Below are positions 1-6,709 of a stretch of DNA of 9,794 nt, one piece after another. The notes beneath the pieces are model-generated. The model had not been told where the DNA came from. It searched no databases and saw only the letters and a list, made by a program, of their open reading frames with translations. The stretch is from NCBI GenBank assembly GCA_001805005.1, contig MHDO01000002.1, forward strand, positions 1 through 9,794, written 5' to 3'. Source of the DNA: Nitrospinae bacterium RIFCSPLOWO2_12_39_16 (lineage in GTDB: Bacteria; Nitrospinota; Nitrospinia; UBA9942). Within the stretch, counting starts at the first letter, position 1. Each line of letters begins with the position of its first letter. A program made the position numbers and the translations under genes.

Positions 1-3
1 TGA

Positions 4-98
4 CTTGTTTTGAGGATTAAAAAGACGCTATACCTTTTCTGAAATCCTCAAAAAATACGAAAACTGAGGTCTTCTCAGAGGCAATGTCTATTTTTGAG
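4..98. repeat. 95-bp terminal inverted repeat, left copy
   Basis: This stretch is an exact reverse complement of the last 95 bases of the window; identity stops abruptly at 98/99 on this side. The element is itself structured. TTTTGAGGATT at 8-18 pairs with AATCCTCAAAA at 43-53. Inside that stem AAAAG (20-24) pairs with CTTTT (34-38) around a 9-nt loop, and a second small hairpin has CTGAG at 64-68 and CTCAG at 74-78. No long open frame or transposase similarity is visible. It could be the edge of an insertion sequence, a MITE-like element or another dispersed repeat at which an assembly contig broke. The repeat may continue beyond the window. Confidence 0.9.
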
Positions 99-111
99 TG
101 ATATAGTTTGC

Positions 112-140
112 TTGAAACCAGCAGCTAAATGTAATATAAT
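112..140 (+). promoter_or_regulatory. Sigma-70 type promoter for the Uma2-family gene
   Basis: TTGAAA at 112-117 (-35) and TATAAT at 135-140 (-10) are separated by exactly 17 bp, close to the housekeeping sigma-70 consensus. Transcription should begin near 147, about 20 bases before the ATG at 167. The promoter lies just inside the left terminal repeat and faces the only forward gene. A Shine-Dalgarno sequence GAGGAG follows at 154-159. No operator-like dyad was noticed over the promoter. Confidence 0.75.
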
Positions 141-166
141 AGGCTATAACTTTGAGGAGATTTTAA

Positions 167-706
167 ATGAAGGGTATAAAGATTGATTACATACCGAGAT
201 ATACTTATAACGATTATGTGCAATGGGAGGGGAGATGGGAATTAATTGAGGGGATACCTTATGCAATGACTCCGTTGCCAATATTAGAACATCAGGTTAT
301 TAGCGGCAATATTTTTATTCAACTCTCTGAATTGTTAAAAGGCTGCGGGAAATGCAAGGCTTTGCTCCCTGTTGACTGGAAAATTGATGATGACACTGTT
401 CTTGAGCCTGATGTCTTAGTGGTCTGCGAAGAGGTTGGCGGTAAGTATATAACAAACCCTCCTATAATGATATTTGAGATATTATCATCAGCAACAGTTT
501 TTAAAGATAGGAATATCAAATATAAGATTTACGAATCTCAAGGTGTCAAATACTATATAATGGCGGATATTGATGCGAAGGTCGCAGAAGTTTTTGAACT
601 TATCAACGGAAGTTATAAAAAGCTTAAAGATGCCCAGAGAGATGTCATAGCCTTTGATTTGGACAATTGCAAAATAGATTTTGATTTTGAAAAAATCTGG
701 GAATGA
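167..706 (+). CDS. Uma2-family (DUF820) PD-(D/E)XK endonuclease-like protein
   Basis: This 179-residue protein has the size and pattern of the Uma2/DUF820 family, a PD-(D/E)XK nuclease fold common in multiple copies in cyanobacteria and other bacteria; its biological role is poorly known. Visible family signatures are an N-terminal WELIEG segment (24-29), H42, the EPDV motif with D82, the hydrophobic strand ending in FEILS with E104, then D114 and K118 in the following helix, and GVKYYIMAD (126-134), which matches the usual GVxEYW(l/i)xD ending of the core. The candidate metal-binding set is D82 and E104 with K118 replacing the motif lysine. The start is set by GAGGAG seven bases upstream and by a strong promoter. 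It stands alone on the plus strand, converging on the epimerase remnant, with no toxin, methylase or transposase partner here. Family assignment is firm; nuclease activity is inferred. Confidence 0.85.
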   Translation: MKGIKIDYIPRYTYNDYVQWEGRWELIEGIPYAMTPLPILEHQVISGNIFIQLSELLKGCGKCKALLPVDWKIDDDTVLEPDVLVVCEEVGGKYITNPPIMIFEILSSATVFKDRNIKYKIYESQGVKYYIMADIDAKVAEVFELINGSYKKLKDAQRDVIAFDLDNCKIDFDFEKIWE

Positions 707-753
707 ATTATTTAGCCACCGACAGACCTGAGAGGAGAAAAGAGAGGAGTTGT

Positions 754-1004
754 TTAAACTAATACTTTTGATAGGGTAGATTCATTATCTCTTATCCACT
801 TATAAGTATCTTCCAAAATCTTTTTTGCTGAGTGAGTGGGTGTCCAGCCTGTTTCTGAAGCGACCTTCTTATTATCACCAATATATATGGCCATATCGGC
901 AGGTCTTGTCCCTGATTCTTTAGCAATTGAAATTCTATTCCCTAAAACTTTACAGTTTCAGAACCAATTAGTCCAGTTGAGCCAGTTACAATTACTATAG
1001 ACAT
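754..1004 (-). pseudogene. Remnant of an NAD-dependent sugar-nucleotide epimerase/dehydratase
   Basis: Two out-of-frame pieces of one short-chain (extended SDR) epimerase remain. The first starts at ATG 1004-1002, with AGGAAGG (complement of 1012-1018) upstream. It reads MSIVIVTGSTGLIGSETVKF and stops at 942: a Rossmann first strand with the NAD-binding GSTGLIG motif. The second piece, in another frame from about 949 to the TAA at 754, contains RPADMAIYIGDNKKV, then GWTP and KWIRDNE. This is the C-terminal end typical of GDP/CDP-sugar epimerases such as the CDP-paratose 2-epimerase group. Family members have about 310-345 residues, so roughly 230 from the middle are missing and the frame is shifted by one base. 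Original start, ribosome site and stop survive, pointing to an internal deletion, not random degeneration. The exact sugar cannot be told. An assembly collapse is the alternative. Confidence 0.75.
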
Positions 1005-1070
1005 ATTTTATCCTTCCTATAACGCCTCACCACGGATGATAAGAATCTTAAAGATGTTAACAGAAATATG

Positions 1071-1883
1071 TTAAGCCTTTTTTGAATTTGATATGCTTTC
1101 AGTATTAGATTTTATTACAAAGTTTGGAGGATAAACCCCTTTTTTTACTGTATTATTCGGGTAAACCCATGTATTTTTACCAATAATGACACATGGAGAT
1201 GTAACAGTATTGCATCCGATTTCCACATAATCACCGAGAACTGCACCAAACTTTTTTACACCTGTATCTGTAGGCTTACCCTCTATTTGTATTTTAATTG
1301 TATTAATCTTACCGCTCTTTTTTTCTTCAGGCGTCCTAAACTGGAGATTTGCAAGTTTTGTCCCTGCTCCCAGATTTACATAACTGCCAACAATGCTGTC
1401 GCCGATATAGGCAAAGTGTCCTGCCTCAGAGTGATTCATAAATATTGAGTTTTTTATCTCTGTTGTATGCCCTATTACAGACTTATCACCAACTATCACA
1501 TTCCCCCTGAAATATGAACCCTGTCTTACCTCGCAGTCATTGCCAATAATTGCCGGTGCCTTTATGACCGCAGTTGGCTCCAGCACAGTTCCGCTTCCTA
1601 CAAAGATTCCCATCTCTTTTAAAAAAAGGTCTGCCCAGATTTTAACCTCCCTCCCCACATACAATACCTTATCTATTAAATTATCTTTCTCGTCTCTTAC
1701 CTCCTGAAGGGTTATCCCCTCAATTATCATCTTAGGCTGAACAGTCTTTTCTATTTCCTTAAACCAGTCCTTTATATATTTGTTAATTCTTCCTGTTACA
1801 TCCCAGTAATGGTTTATGCCTTCAAATATAGCCTTATGTTTGAACTCCGGAAGATGCTCAAATAGCTCTTCAATTTTTAACAT
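1071..1883 (-). CDS. Left-handed beta-helix sugar-phosphate acetyltransferase/nucleotidyltransferase-like protein
   Basis: A 270-residue soluble protein whose residues from about 93 to 255 form hexapeptide repeats (IIGN, VIVGDKSVIG, AYIGDS, VNLGAGT, VIIGKN), the left-handed beta-helix fold of GlmU, LpxA and relatives. EAGHFAYIGDSIVGSYVNLGAG resembles the acetyltransferase core of GlmU, where the histidine just before the YxGD turn is the catalytic base. Here that residue is about H156. The first ~90 residues are helical and charged and show no GxGxR nucleotidyltransferase signature, so the pyrophosphorylase half is absent. ATG at 1883 is preferred over GTG at 1889, because AAGGGGG lies five bases before the ATG but abuts the GTG. 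It follows the phosphohexomutase by 10 bases, almost certainly one operon. Likely role: acetylation of, or nucleotide-sugar formation from, the product of that mutase. The acyl acceptor is unknown. Confidence 0.7.
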   Translation of the reverse strand: MLKIEELFEHLPEFKHKAIFEGINHYWDVTGRINKYIKDWFKEIEKTVQPKMIIEGITLQEVRDEKDNLIDKVLYVGREVKIWADLFLKEMGIFVGSGTVLEPTAVIKAPAIIGNDCEVRQGSYFRGNVIVGDKSVIGHTTEIKNSIFMNHSEAGHFAYIGDSIVGSYVNLGAGTKLANLQFRTPEEKKSGKINTIKIQIEGKPTDTGVKKFGAVLGDYVEIGCNTVTSPCVIIGKNTWVYPNNTVKKGVYPPNFVIKSNTESISNSKKA

Positions 1884-1893
1884 GCCCACCCCC

Positions 1894-3591
1894 TTATCTT
1901 TTCATTTCAGGTATAAGATAATTCTTTACCTTCTCACCTATATAGATAAGTTTATCAGTATCATTTATTGAACCTCTCACATTTATTCCTGTCTTATCCT
2001 CTGTCCCCGAATTTCTTACAAAGATGCATCCCCTTAAAATACTTTTATCATATATTGCTAAATAGAGCATATCAGGTTCATCGCCTCTTTCTTTCATGGA
2101 TAATTCTACACTATTTTCAAACTGCTCCATACAAATATTTTTTATAAAGCCCTCTAATTTTTTCCATAAATCAGTCCCCTTTGAAAGCCGGGATTTATCA
2201 GTTTCATAAATATAAAATGCCTTTTTAAAGCCACGTTCAAATGGGCTGTGCAGTTTTTGAAAATAACTTTTTGCATCTGATTTGGTGAGAATAGATTCTG
2301 AGGCAGCAAATGTATTCACAGCACTCTTTAAGCCATTTCCAGCAAAGAGAGATATAGTCCTGCCATCTTTAATTTTTAAATATCCTTTTGTAATATTGTG
2401 TCCGCTCTCTTCACTGCCTATTGCAAACTTATCTGCTAATTGCATTGCCTCTCTAAGAAGCCATTTGTCCCCAACCCCAGTAACAACAGCCTTAAACCCT
2501 AATCTTTCTGCGGCTATCACAGTATTAATATCACTTTCAACTGTATTAACATATAGAGAGCCTTTGTATTTTTCCGGATACATTTCCATGAGATACATCC
2601 CCTGCAAAAATGCAGTCTCATCCCCCGAAAGGACAATTATAGTGTCATTAAAGGGGTCGTAATCAACCCTGTAAAACCTGTCTCCATCTGCATCAAATAT
2701 AGCCCCTGATACCTTTACCTCCCCATTCTTTATTTCTCCTCTTTTTTCCCTTCCAACCTCAAAAATTTTATTTATAGCTTTGTTCTTTTCAAATCTTTCT
2801 CCTCCTCTAATCATATCAGGAGAAATGGAGGATATGCCTTCAAGGGTAACAACACCGCAGTTCAGATTTACATCACCATTGAGGTAGTAGCTAACCTCAA
2901 TTATTTCTTTAAATCCCAATCTTTTGAAAATATCAGCCGCAATCCCTGAAAAAGAGCCGTTTGCGGGGTCAACAATCAGAATATTTTTTGAAAAAATGCC
3001 AGCTTCCCTGACCCATGAATTTCTTGAATCTAAGGAGAACTCTGTAAATACCCTGACTGCGTCATCATGTGCATATTCAATATTACCTGTTAAGCTGAGC
3101 TTCTTAATAGTATCATACCCTGTTTCTCTAAATTTCTTTGTAAGCCTTATATCATCTTCCGGGAAAAACTTTAATCCTGTTGACTTGAATATCTTGATGC
3201 CGTTCTGTCCCTTTGGATTATGGGATGCAGTAATCATAAATCCGCTCTTTGCACCCTTGTAGAGCATATATATAGGAATTACAGGTGTAGGTGTTATACC
3301 TAAAACTACTGCCTTCCCACCTGCCTTTCTGATTCCGCTTACTGCCGCGGATGTAAATTTGCCTTCAGGGTCTCGCGGATCCCACCCAATGATTATATTT
3401 CCACCAATTTTCATTTCGCCGCTTTCTATCAAATCTGTCACATGGCAAAATGTATAAAGTTCCATGAACTCTTCAGTAATAAAACCTTTTTCAACAAATG
3501 CCTCGAGCGGCGTCATCCCTTTTATATCGGGGGCAGCCGACAACCTAACATCCCTTCTTACTCCATCAGTTCCTTGAAGCCTGTTAATCAT
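1894..3591 (-). CDS. Alpha-D-phosphohexomutase (phosphomannomutase/phosphoglucomutase family)
   Basis: A 565-residue cytoplasmic enzyme interconverting hexose 6-phosphates and 1-phosphates through a phosphoserine intermediate. All four family signatures are present in order: the phosphoserine loop TASHNP with S123, the metal loop DADGDR (300-305), the sugar-binding loop GSEESGH (392-398) and the phosphate-binding RNSGTED (526-532). The N-terminus LQGTDGVRR is the usual family opening. It is about 100 residues longer than a typical ~450-residue bacterial PMM/PGM, with extra sequence around 20-60, 265-295 and 435-505. The start has no recognisable Shine-Dalgarno sequence; GGTGG there lies on the wrong strand. 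The next gene, 10 bases on, is a GlmU-acetyltransferase-like beta-helix protein, so glucosamine or GlcNAc phosphate is a plausible substrate. Mannose or glucose phosphate cannot be excluded, hence no gene symbol. Confidence 0.85.
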   Translation of the reverse strand: MINRLQGTDGVRRDVRLSAAPDIKGMTPLEAFVEKGFITEEFMELYTFCHVTDLIESGEMKIGGNIIIGWDPRDPEGKFTSAAVSGIRKAGGKAVVLGITPTPVIPIYMLYKGAKSGFMITASHNPKGQNGIKIFKSTGLKFFPEDDIRLTKKFRETGYDTIKKLSLTGNIEYAHDDAVRVFTEFSLDSRNSWVREAGIFSKNILIVDPANGSFSGIAADIFKRLGFKEIIEVSYYLNGDVNLNCGVVTLEGISSISPDMIRGGERFEKNKAINKIFEVGREKRGEIKNGEVKVSGAIFDADGDRFYRVDYDPFNDTIIVLSGDETAFLQGMYLMEMYPEKYKGSLYVNTVESDINTVIAAERLGFKAVVTGVGDKWLLREAMQLADKFAIGSEESGHNITKGYLKIKDGRTISLFAGNGLKSAVNTFAASESILTKSDAKSYFQKLHSPFERGFKKAFYIYETDKSRLSKGTDLWKKLEGFIKNICMEQFENSVELSMKERGDEPDMLYLAIYDKSILRGCIFVRNSGTEDKTGINVRGSINDTDKLIYIGEKVKNYLIPEMKR

Positions 3592-3647
3592 AGGTGGAAA
3601 TTTATTTTTTTAAACTTTTGTGCTTATCAGAATTGGAAGCATTAGGA

Positions 3648-3690
3648 AGTATCATAGTATCAGAGTTTTAATCTTTGACACCCTGACACC
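3648..3690. repeat. Short tandem repeats between purN and the phosphohexomutase
   Basis: The 115-base gap between the purN stop and the phosphohexomutase start contains two small direct repeats: AGTATCAT followed at once by AGTATCAG (3648-3663), and TGACACCC followed by TGACACC (3676-3690). Further GTATCAG and TTATCAG words sit nearby (3704-3710 and 3624-3630). No promoter, Shine-Dalgarno sequence or terminator could be recognised in the gap. They may be remains of dispersed minisatellite repeats or binding sites. Nothing in the sequence chooses between these. Confidence 0.5.
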
Positions 3691-3706
3691 ACAACATTTA
3701 AAGGTA

Positions 3707-4315
3707 TCAGTTATGTTTTATGAAGGCTCTTCTTCCCTTAACAGAAATCCTTCCTTCTGCAAATAGTTTTATTGCCTCTGGATAAATTCTGTGTTCCTCT
3801 TTTAGTATCCTTTCAGATAAGGTCTCGGATGTATCTATATCCAACACCGGGACAACAGACTGAATGATTATTGGTCCGGAATCTACACCGTCATCCACAA
3901 AATGGACAGTGGCACCTGTGAATTTTACTCCATAATCCAGTGCCTTTTTTTGCACTTCAAGACCGGGGAATGCAGGGAGAAGTGATGGGTGAATATTCAT
4001 TATCCTTCCTCTGTATTTATTTACAAAGTATGGGGTTAATATTCGCATGAAACCGGCAAGACAGACGAGCTCAATATTTTTATCTTCAAGTATTTTTATT
4101 ATTGCCCTGTCATAGTCCTCTTTAGATTTGTAGGATAATGGTTCAATAAATACACCTTCAATATTATGCTTCCGTGCCCTCTCAAGGGCATAGGCATCAT
4201 TTTTATTACTGATGACAACTTCAATCTTCCCATTAATATTGCCAGATTCAATTGCATCTATTATTGCCTGCAGATTTGAACCTCTGCCCGATACAAGGAC
4301 TGCGATTTTTAGCAT
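3707..4315 (-). CDS. purN: Phosphoribosylglycinamide formyltransferase (GART) PurN
   Basis: PurN transfers a formyl group from 10-formyltetrahydrofolate to glycinamide ribonucleotide, the third step of purine synthesis, in the cytoplasm. At 202 residues it has the usual bacterial length. The opening IAVLVSGRGSNLQAI contains the phosphate-binding loop (GRGSN, 10-14). MNIHPSLLPAFPG supplies the catalytic N107 and H109, and DDGVDSGPII supplies D145; these are the residues numbered N106, H108 and D144 in E. coli. SNKNDAYALERA (36-47) is also characteristic. The start is ATG at 4315, with only a weak upstream purine run. The gene lies 85 bases after the lpxC fusion and 115 before the phosphohexomutase, on the same strand. 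Cotranscription is possible but not shown. It has no obvious functional tie to lipid A synthesis. The other purine genes are not in this window. Confidence 0.95.
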   Translation of the reverse strand: MLKIAVLVSGRGSNLQAIIDAIESGNINGKIEVVISNKNDAYALERARKHNIEGVFIEPLSYKSKEDYDRAIIKILEDKNIELVCLAGFMRILTPYFVNKYRGRIMNIHPSLLPAFPGLEVQKKALDYGVKFTGATVHFVDDGVDSGPIIIQSVVPVLDIDTSETLSERILKEEHRIYPEAIKLFAEGRISVKGRRAFIKHN

Positions 4316-4332
4316 ATATATTTATCCACTTT

Positions 4333-4399
4333 CGCAGATTACCGCAGATTAAAACAAATTATTTTTTTAAAAATCTGTGAAAATCTGCGTAATCTGCGG
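4333..4399. repeat. AATCTGCG dyad between the lpxC fusion and purN
   Basis: CGCAGATTACCGCAGATT at 4333-4350 is the near-perfect reverse complement of AATCTGCGTAATCTGCG at 4382-4398, with one bulged base. Each arm is a tandem pair of the AATCTGCG word. A further AAATCTGTG copy (4371-4379) lies inside the AT-rich loop. The dyad fills almost the whole 85-base gap. It could form a stable hairpin after the lpxC stop, but no T-run follows on the minus strand, so it is not a canonical intrinsic terminator. It looks like a small dispersed palindromic repeat that may also protect or process the transcript. Confidence 0.75.
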
Positions 4400-4400
4400 A

Positions 4401-6623
4401 TTAATCATGTTTTTGTTCTTTTATTTTCTTCAGCAATGCGATATTTTCAGTATGTCCTGTCATTCTTGCGGTTATCCGCCCTTTTATCTGTTTCCCGAGA
4501 AGATAAAAGTCCCCGATTATATCAAGAATCTTGTGCCTGACAAATTCATTATCAAATCTTAATTGTGTATTTATTACCTTTTCATTATCCACCAAGATTA
4601 CATTACTCAATTTGCCACCGCTTCCCAGCCCCATCTCCTCTAATTTCTCATAGTCTTTTATGAATGCAAATGTCCTTGCCGGGGCAATCTCATTTTTAAA
4701 AGATTTTTCACTATCTGCTGCAAATGTAAATTCCAATTTTCCTATTGGAGGCGGATAATCCATTGAATAATTGACAACGAACTTTTCAGAAGGCTCTATG
4801 TAGATATACCTACCCGTTAAAATATCACCAATCATGTATTTTTTGTCTATGGGCAGTTCATCTGCTATTTCATCCTGCTCTTCTATGCCTCCATCTTCAA
4901 TCAACTGACAAAAATCAGCGGCAGAGCCGTCCATTATCGGCACCTCATCCCCTATTTTTATAAGGAGATTAGTAATGCCATACATATGCAGGGCTGCCAT
5001 GATATGTTCTACAGTCTTTACAGAGGCCATTCCATTTTTAAGTGTGGTGGCGTAATCTGTTGATTGAACATATTCTAAATTGGCAGGGATTGTTTCACCA
5101 GATGATATATCACCAAATATTATCCCATTGTTTGGCGGCAAAGGCGATAGGATTAGACCTGTTTTTAAACCCGAATGTAACCCATGACCGCACAATACCA
5201 CACTCTGTTTAAGCGTCTTTTGGAGAATTGTCTTTCTATAATTATCAGTACTCTTTTGCAGGCCGTCTTTTTCACCCGCTGCTATATTGAGTCTTTTTAA
5301 TTTTCTTGTCAGGCTGAGCCTGTCTGTGTTTAAAGCTGTTGCTGTTTTTGATATATCAAAATTATATTTTTCAAGATGATGGATGATAAATTCCTTCTCC
5401 CAAGCCTTCTCAGCCTCTTCCATGGAGCTATAGCCGTCAAACCAGACCGACCTACTCCTCATTGATATAACAGGGATTGCAGTAGATACATCTTTTACTG
5501 ATATAACATTCCCCTGTGCAGTCATTACTATGTGTTCAATGACATTCTTTAATTCTTTTACATTTCCCTGCCAGTTGAAGTTTGTAAATACTTCCATTGC
5601 ATCATCATCAACATTTTCAATTTTCTTATTATATTCGTTACTATAGCATTTGATGAAGTAACTTATGAGTTCAGGTATATCCTCTCTCCTCTCTTTCAGA
5701 GAGGGAAGATTTATTGTTATTTCATTGAGGAGGTTTAAAAGACCATCTTTAAACTTACCCTTCTTGACCTCCTCTTTCAGGTCTTGATTTGAGGATGCAA
5801 TGACCCTTGCATGGAAGTGGATAAGACCCCTCCCTCCCCTTCTTTTATATTCTCTCTCTCTTAATACTTTGATTAATTTATTCTGTAGTTTTAAGCTGAG
5901 CCCTTCTATATCGTCAAGAAAAATGGTCCCTTCTTCTGCCTGTTCAAATTTACCTTTCTTGATAAAGGCATCTTTTTTATTTCCGACTTTAATACCAAAG
6001 AGAAACTCTTCGGCATTATCCTCCTTCAGGGCAGAACAATTTACCTTTATAAACGGCATGTCTTTTTTAATGTCCTGGATATGTATCAGCCGTGCAATGA
6101 ATTCTTTTCCTGCCCCCCTCTCACCATTTATAACAATGTTTTTGTGGTTGTTGGCTGATGCCTTGACAAGTCTTTTTACCTCTACAATAACATCACTATT
6201 GCCTACAATTTCTTCTATTTCAGCATTTGATGTGATTATGGCTTCTTTGACAGGTTTTTTATGTTCAAATGCTGCCCTGACTGTTGAGATTACATTGTCC
6301 AGTGACAGAGGTTTTTCTATAAAGTCATATGCCCCAAGTTTTGTTGCCTTTACAGCGGTTTCTATAGTGCCGTGTCCTGACATCATGATTACATTCAAAT
6401 CCGACCTCAGCATCTTTATCGTCTTAAGGGTCTGGATGCCATCAAGTCCTGGTATCCATATATCAAGGAGGACAAGGTCAGGGGATTTAGACTTGATTAT
6501 CTTCAATGCCTCTGAACCGTCCCTTGCTTTTGAAACAGAGAAGCCCTCATCTGTCAATATGCCCTCCAGAGAGGAGAGTATATTCTCTTCATCATCTACG
6601 ATTAAAATATTACCTTTGTCCAT
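4401..6623 (-). CDS. lpxC: NtrX-like response regulator fused to LpxC (UDP-3-O-acyl-GlcNAc deacetylase)
   Basis: One uninterrupted 740-residue frame. Residues 1-121: receiver domain with acidic pair D10/D11, phospho-acceptor D54, S82 and K104. Residues 135-370: NtrC-type AAA+ domain with Walker A (GERGAGKE, K173) and Walker B (FLDD, D237/D238). The GAFTGA loop is replaced (about 211-222), FREDLYYRL has become FKDGLLNLL (291-299) so both arginine fingers are gone, and GNVRE is GNVKE. Residues 411-447: Fis-type helix-turn-helix. Residues 464-735: complete LpxC, the zinc enzyme of the committed lipid A step, with TVEH (E539, H540), PARTF (648-652), VRHKILD (H697, D701) and TGH (H724). These match E. 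coli E78, H79, H238, D242 and H265. The length is about NtrX plus LpxC. It follows the NtrY kinase gene. The ATG at 6623 has no Shine-Dalgarno sequence. The domain calls are firm; control of the enzyme by phosphorylation is inference. Confidence 0.93.
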   Translation of the reverse strand: MDKGNILIVDDEENILSSLEGILTDEGFSVSKARDGSEALKIIKSKSPDLVLLDIWIPGLDGIQTLKTIKMLRSDLNVIMMSGHGTIETAVKATKLGAYDFIEKPLSLDNVISTVRAAFEHKKPVKEAIITSNAEIEEIVGNSDVIVEVKRLVKASANNHKNIVINGERGAGKEFIARLIHIQDIKKDMPFIKVNCSALKEDNAEEFLFGIKVGNKKDAFIKKGKFEQAEEGTIFLDDIEGLSLKLQNKLIKVLREREYKRRGGRGLIHFHARVIASSNQDLKEEVKKGKFKDGLLNLLNEITINLPSLKERREDIPELISYFIKCYSNEYNKKIENVDDDAMEVFTNFNWQGNVKELKNVIEHIVMTAQGNVISVKDVSTAIPVISMRSRSVWFDGYSSMEEAEKAWEKEFIIHHLEKYNFDISKTATALNTDRLSLTRKLKRLNIAAGEKDGLQKSTDNYRKTILQKTLKQSVVLCGHGLHSGLKTGLILSPLPPNNGIIFGDISSGETIPANLEYVQSTDYATTLKNGMASVKTVEHIMAALHMYGITNLLIKIGDEVPIMDGSAADFCQLIEDGGIEEQDEIADELPIDKKYMIGDILTGRYIYIEPSEKFVVNYSMDYPPPIGKLEFTFAADSEKSFKNEIAPARTFAFIKDYEKLEEMGLGSGGKLSNVILVDNEKVINTQLRFDNEFVRHKILDIIGDFYLLGKQIKGRITARMTGHTENIALLKKIKEQKHD

Positions 6624-6634
6624 AAATTAGTGAT

Positions 6635-6706
6635 CAGTGGTGAGTGACCAGTGTTCAAAAATCGGTTTATTATTTACCGATACTAACCACTAATCACTGA
6701 CCACTG
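6635..6706. repeat. Inverted repeat (hairpin) between ntrY and the ntrX–lpxC fusion
   Basis: CAGTGGTGAGTGACCAGTG at 6635-6653 matches the reverse complement of 6688-6706 at 16 of 19 positions. Inside it, ATCGGT (6661-6666) and ACCGAT (6676-6681) form a second stem around TTATTATTT. The structure occupies nearly all of the 86-base gap and reaches within about a dozen bases of the fusion's start codon, leaving no visible Shine-Dalgarno sequence. The CAGTGGTCAGTGATTAGTG wording resembles short dispersed minisatellite-type repeats. It could attenuate or process the ntrY–ntrX/lpxC transcript, or simply be an inserted repeat. It lacks the T-run of an intrinsic terminator. Confidence 0.75.
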
Positions 6707-6709
6707 CTT

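Noticed and set aside
1..98. Remains of a transposase in the terminal repeat
   Set aside because: Most frames are broken by stops within a few codons. The one frame open for about 25 codons has no similarity I can recognise.
707..753. Bidirectional terminator between the convergent Uma2 gene and epimerase remnant
   Set aside because: The stretch is purine-rich (GAGGAG runs) with no dyad.
2282..3262. Two forward open frames (126 and 112 codons) inside the phosphohexomutase
   Set aside because: They run antisense to conserved catalytic motifs and have no recognisable signatures of their own.
4333..4399. Intrinsic terminator after the lpxC fusion
   Set aside because: The stem is strong but the loop is long and no T-run follows on the minus strand, so it is recorded as a repeat only.
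5230..5290. The regulator–LpxC fusion as a sequencing or assembly error
   Set aside because: Both halves are full length, in frame, joined by a short hydrophilic linker, and there is no ribosome site or start codon at the join. An error cannot be fully excluded without reads.
5800..6630. A 276-codon forward open frame opposite the receiver and AAA+ region of the fusion
   Set aside because: It is the antisense shadow of a clearly conserved domain, is rich in S/L/F as such shadows are, and shows no family motif or ribosome site.
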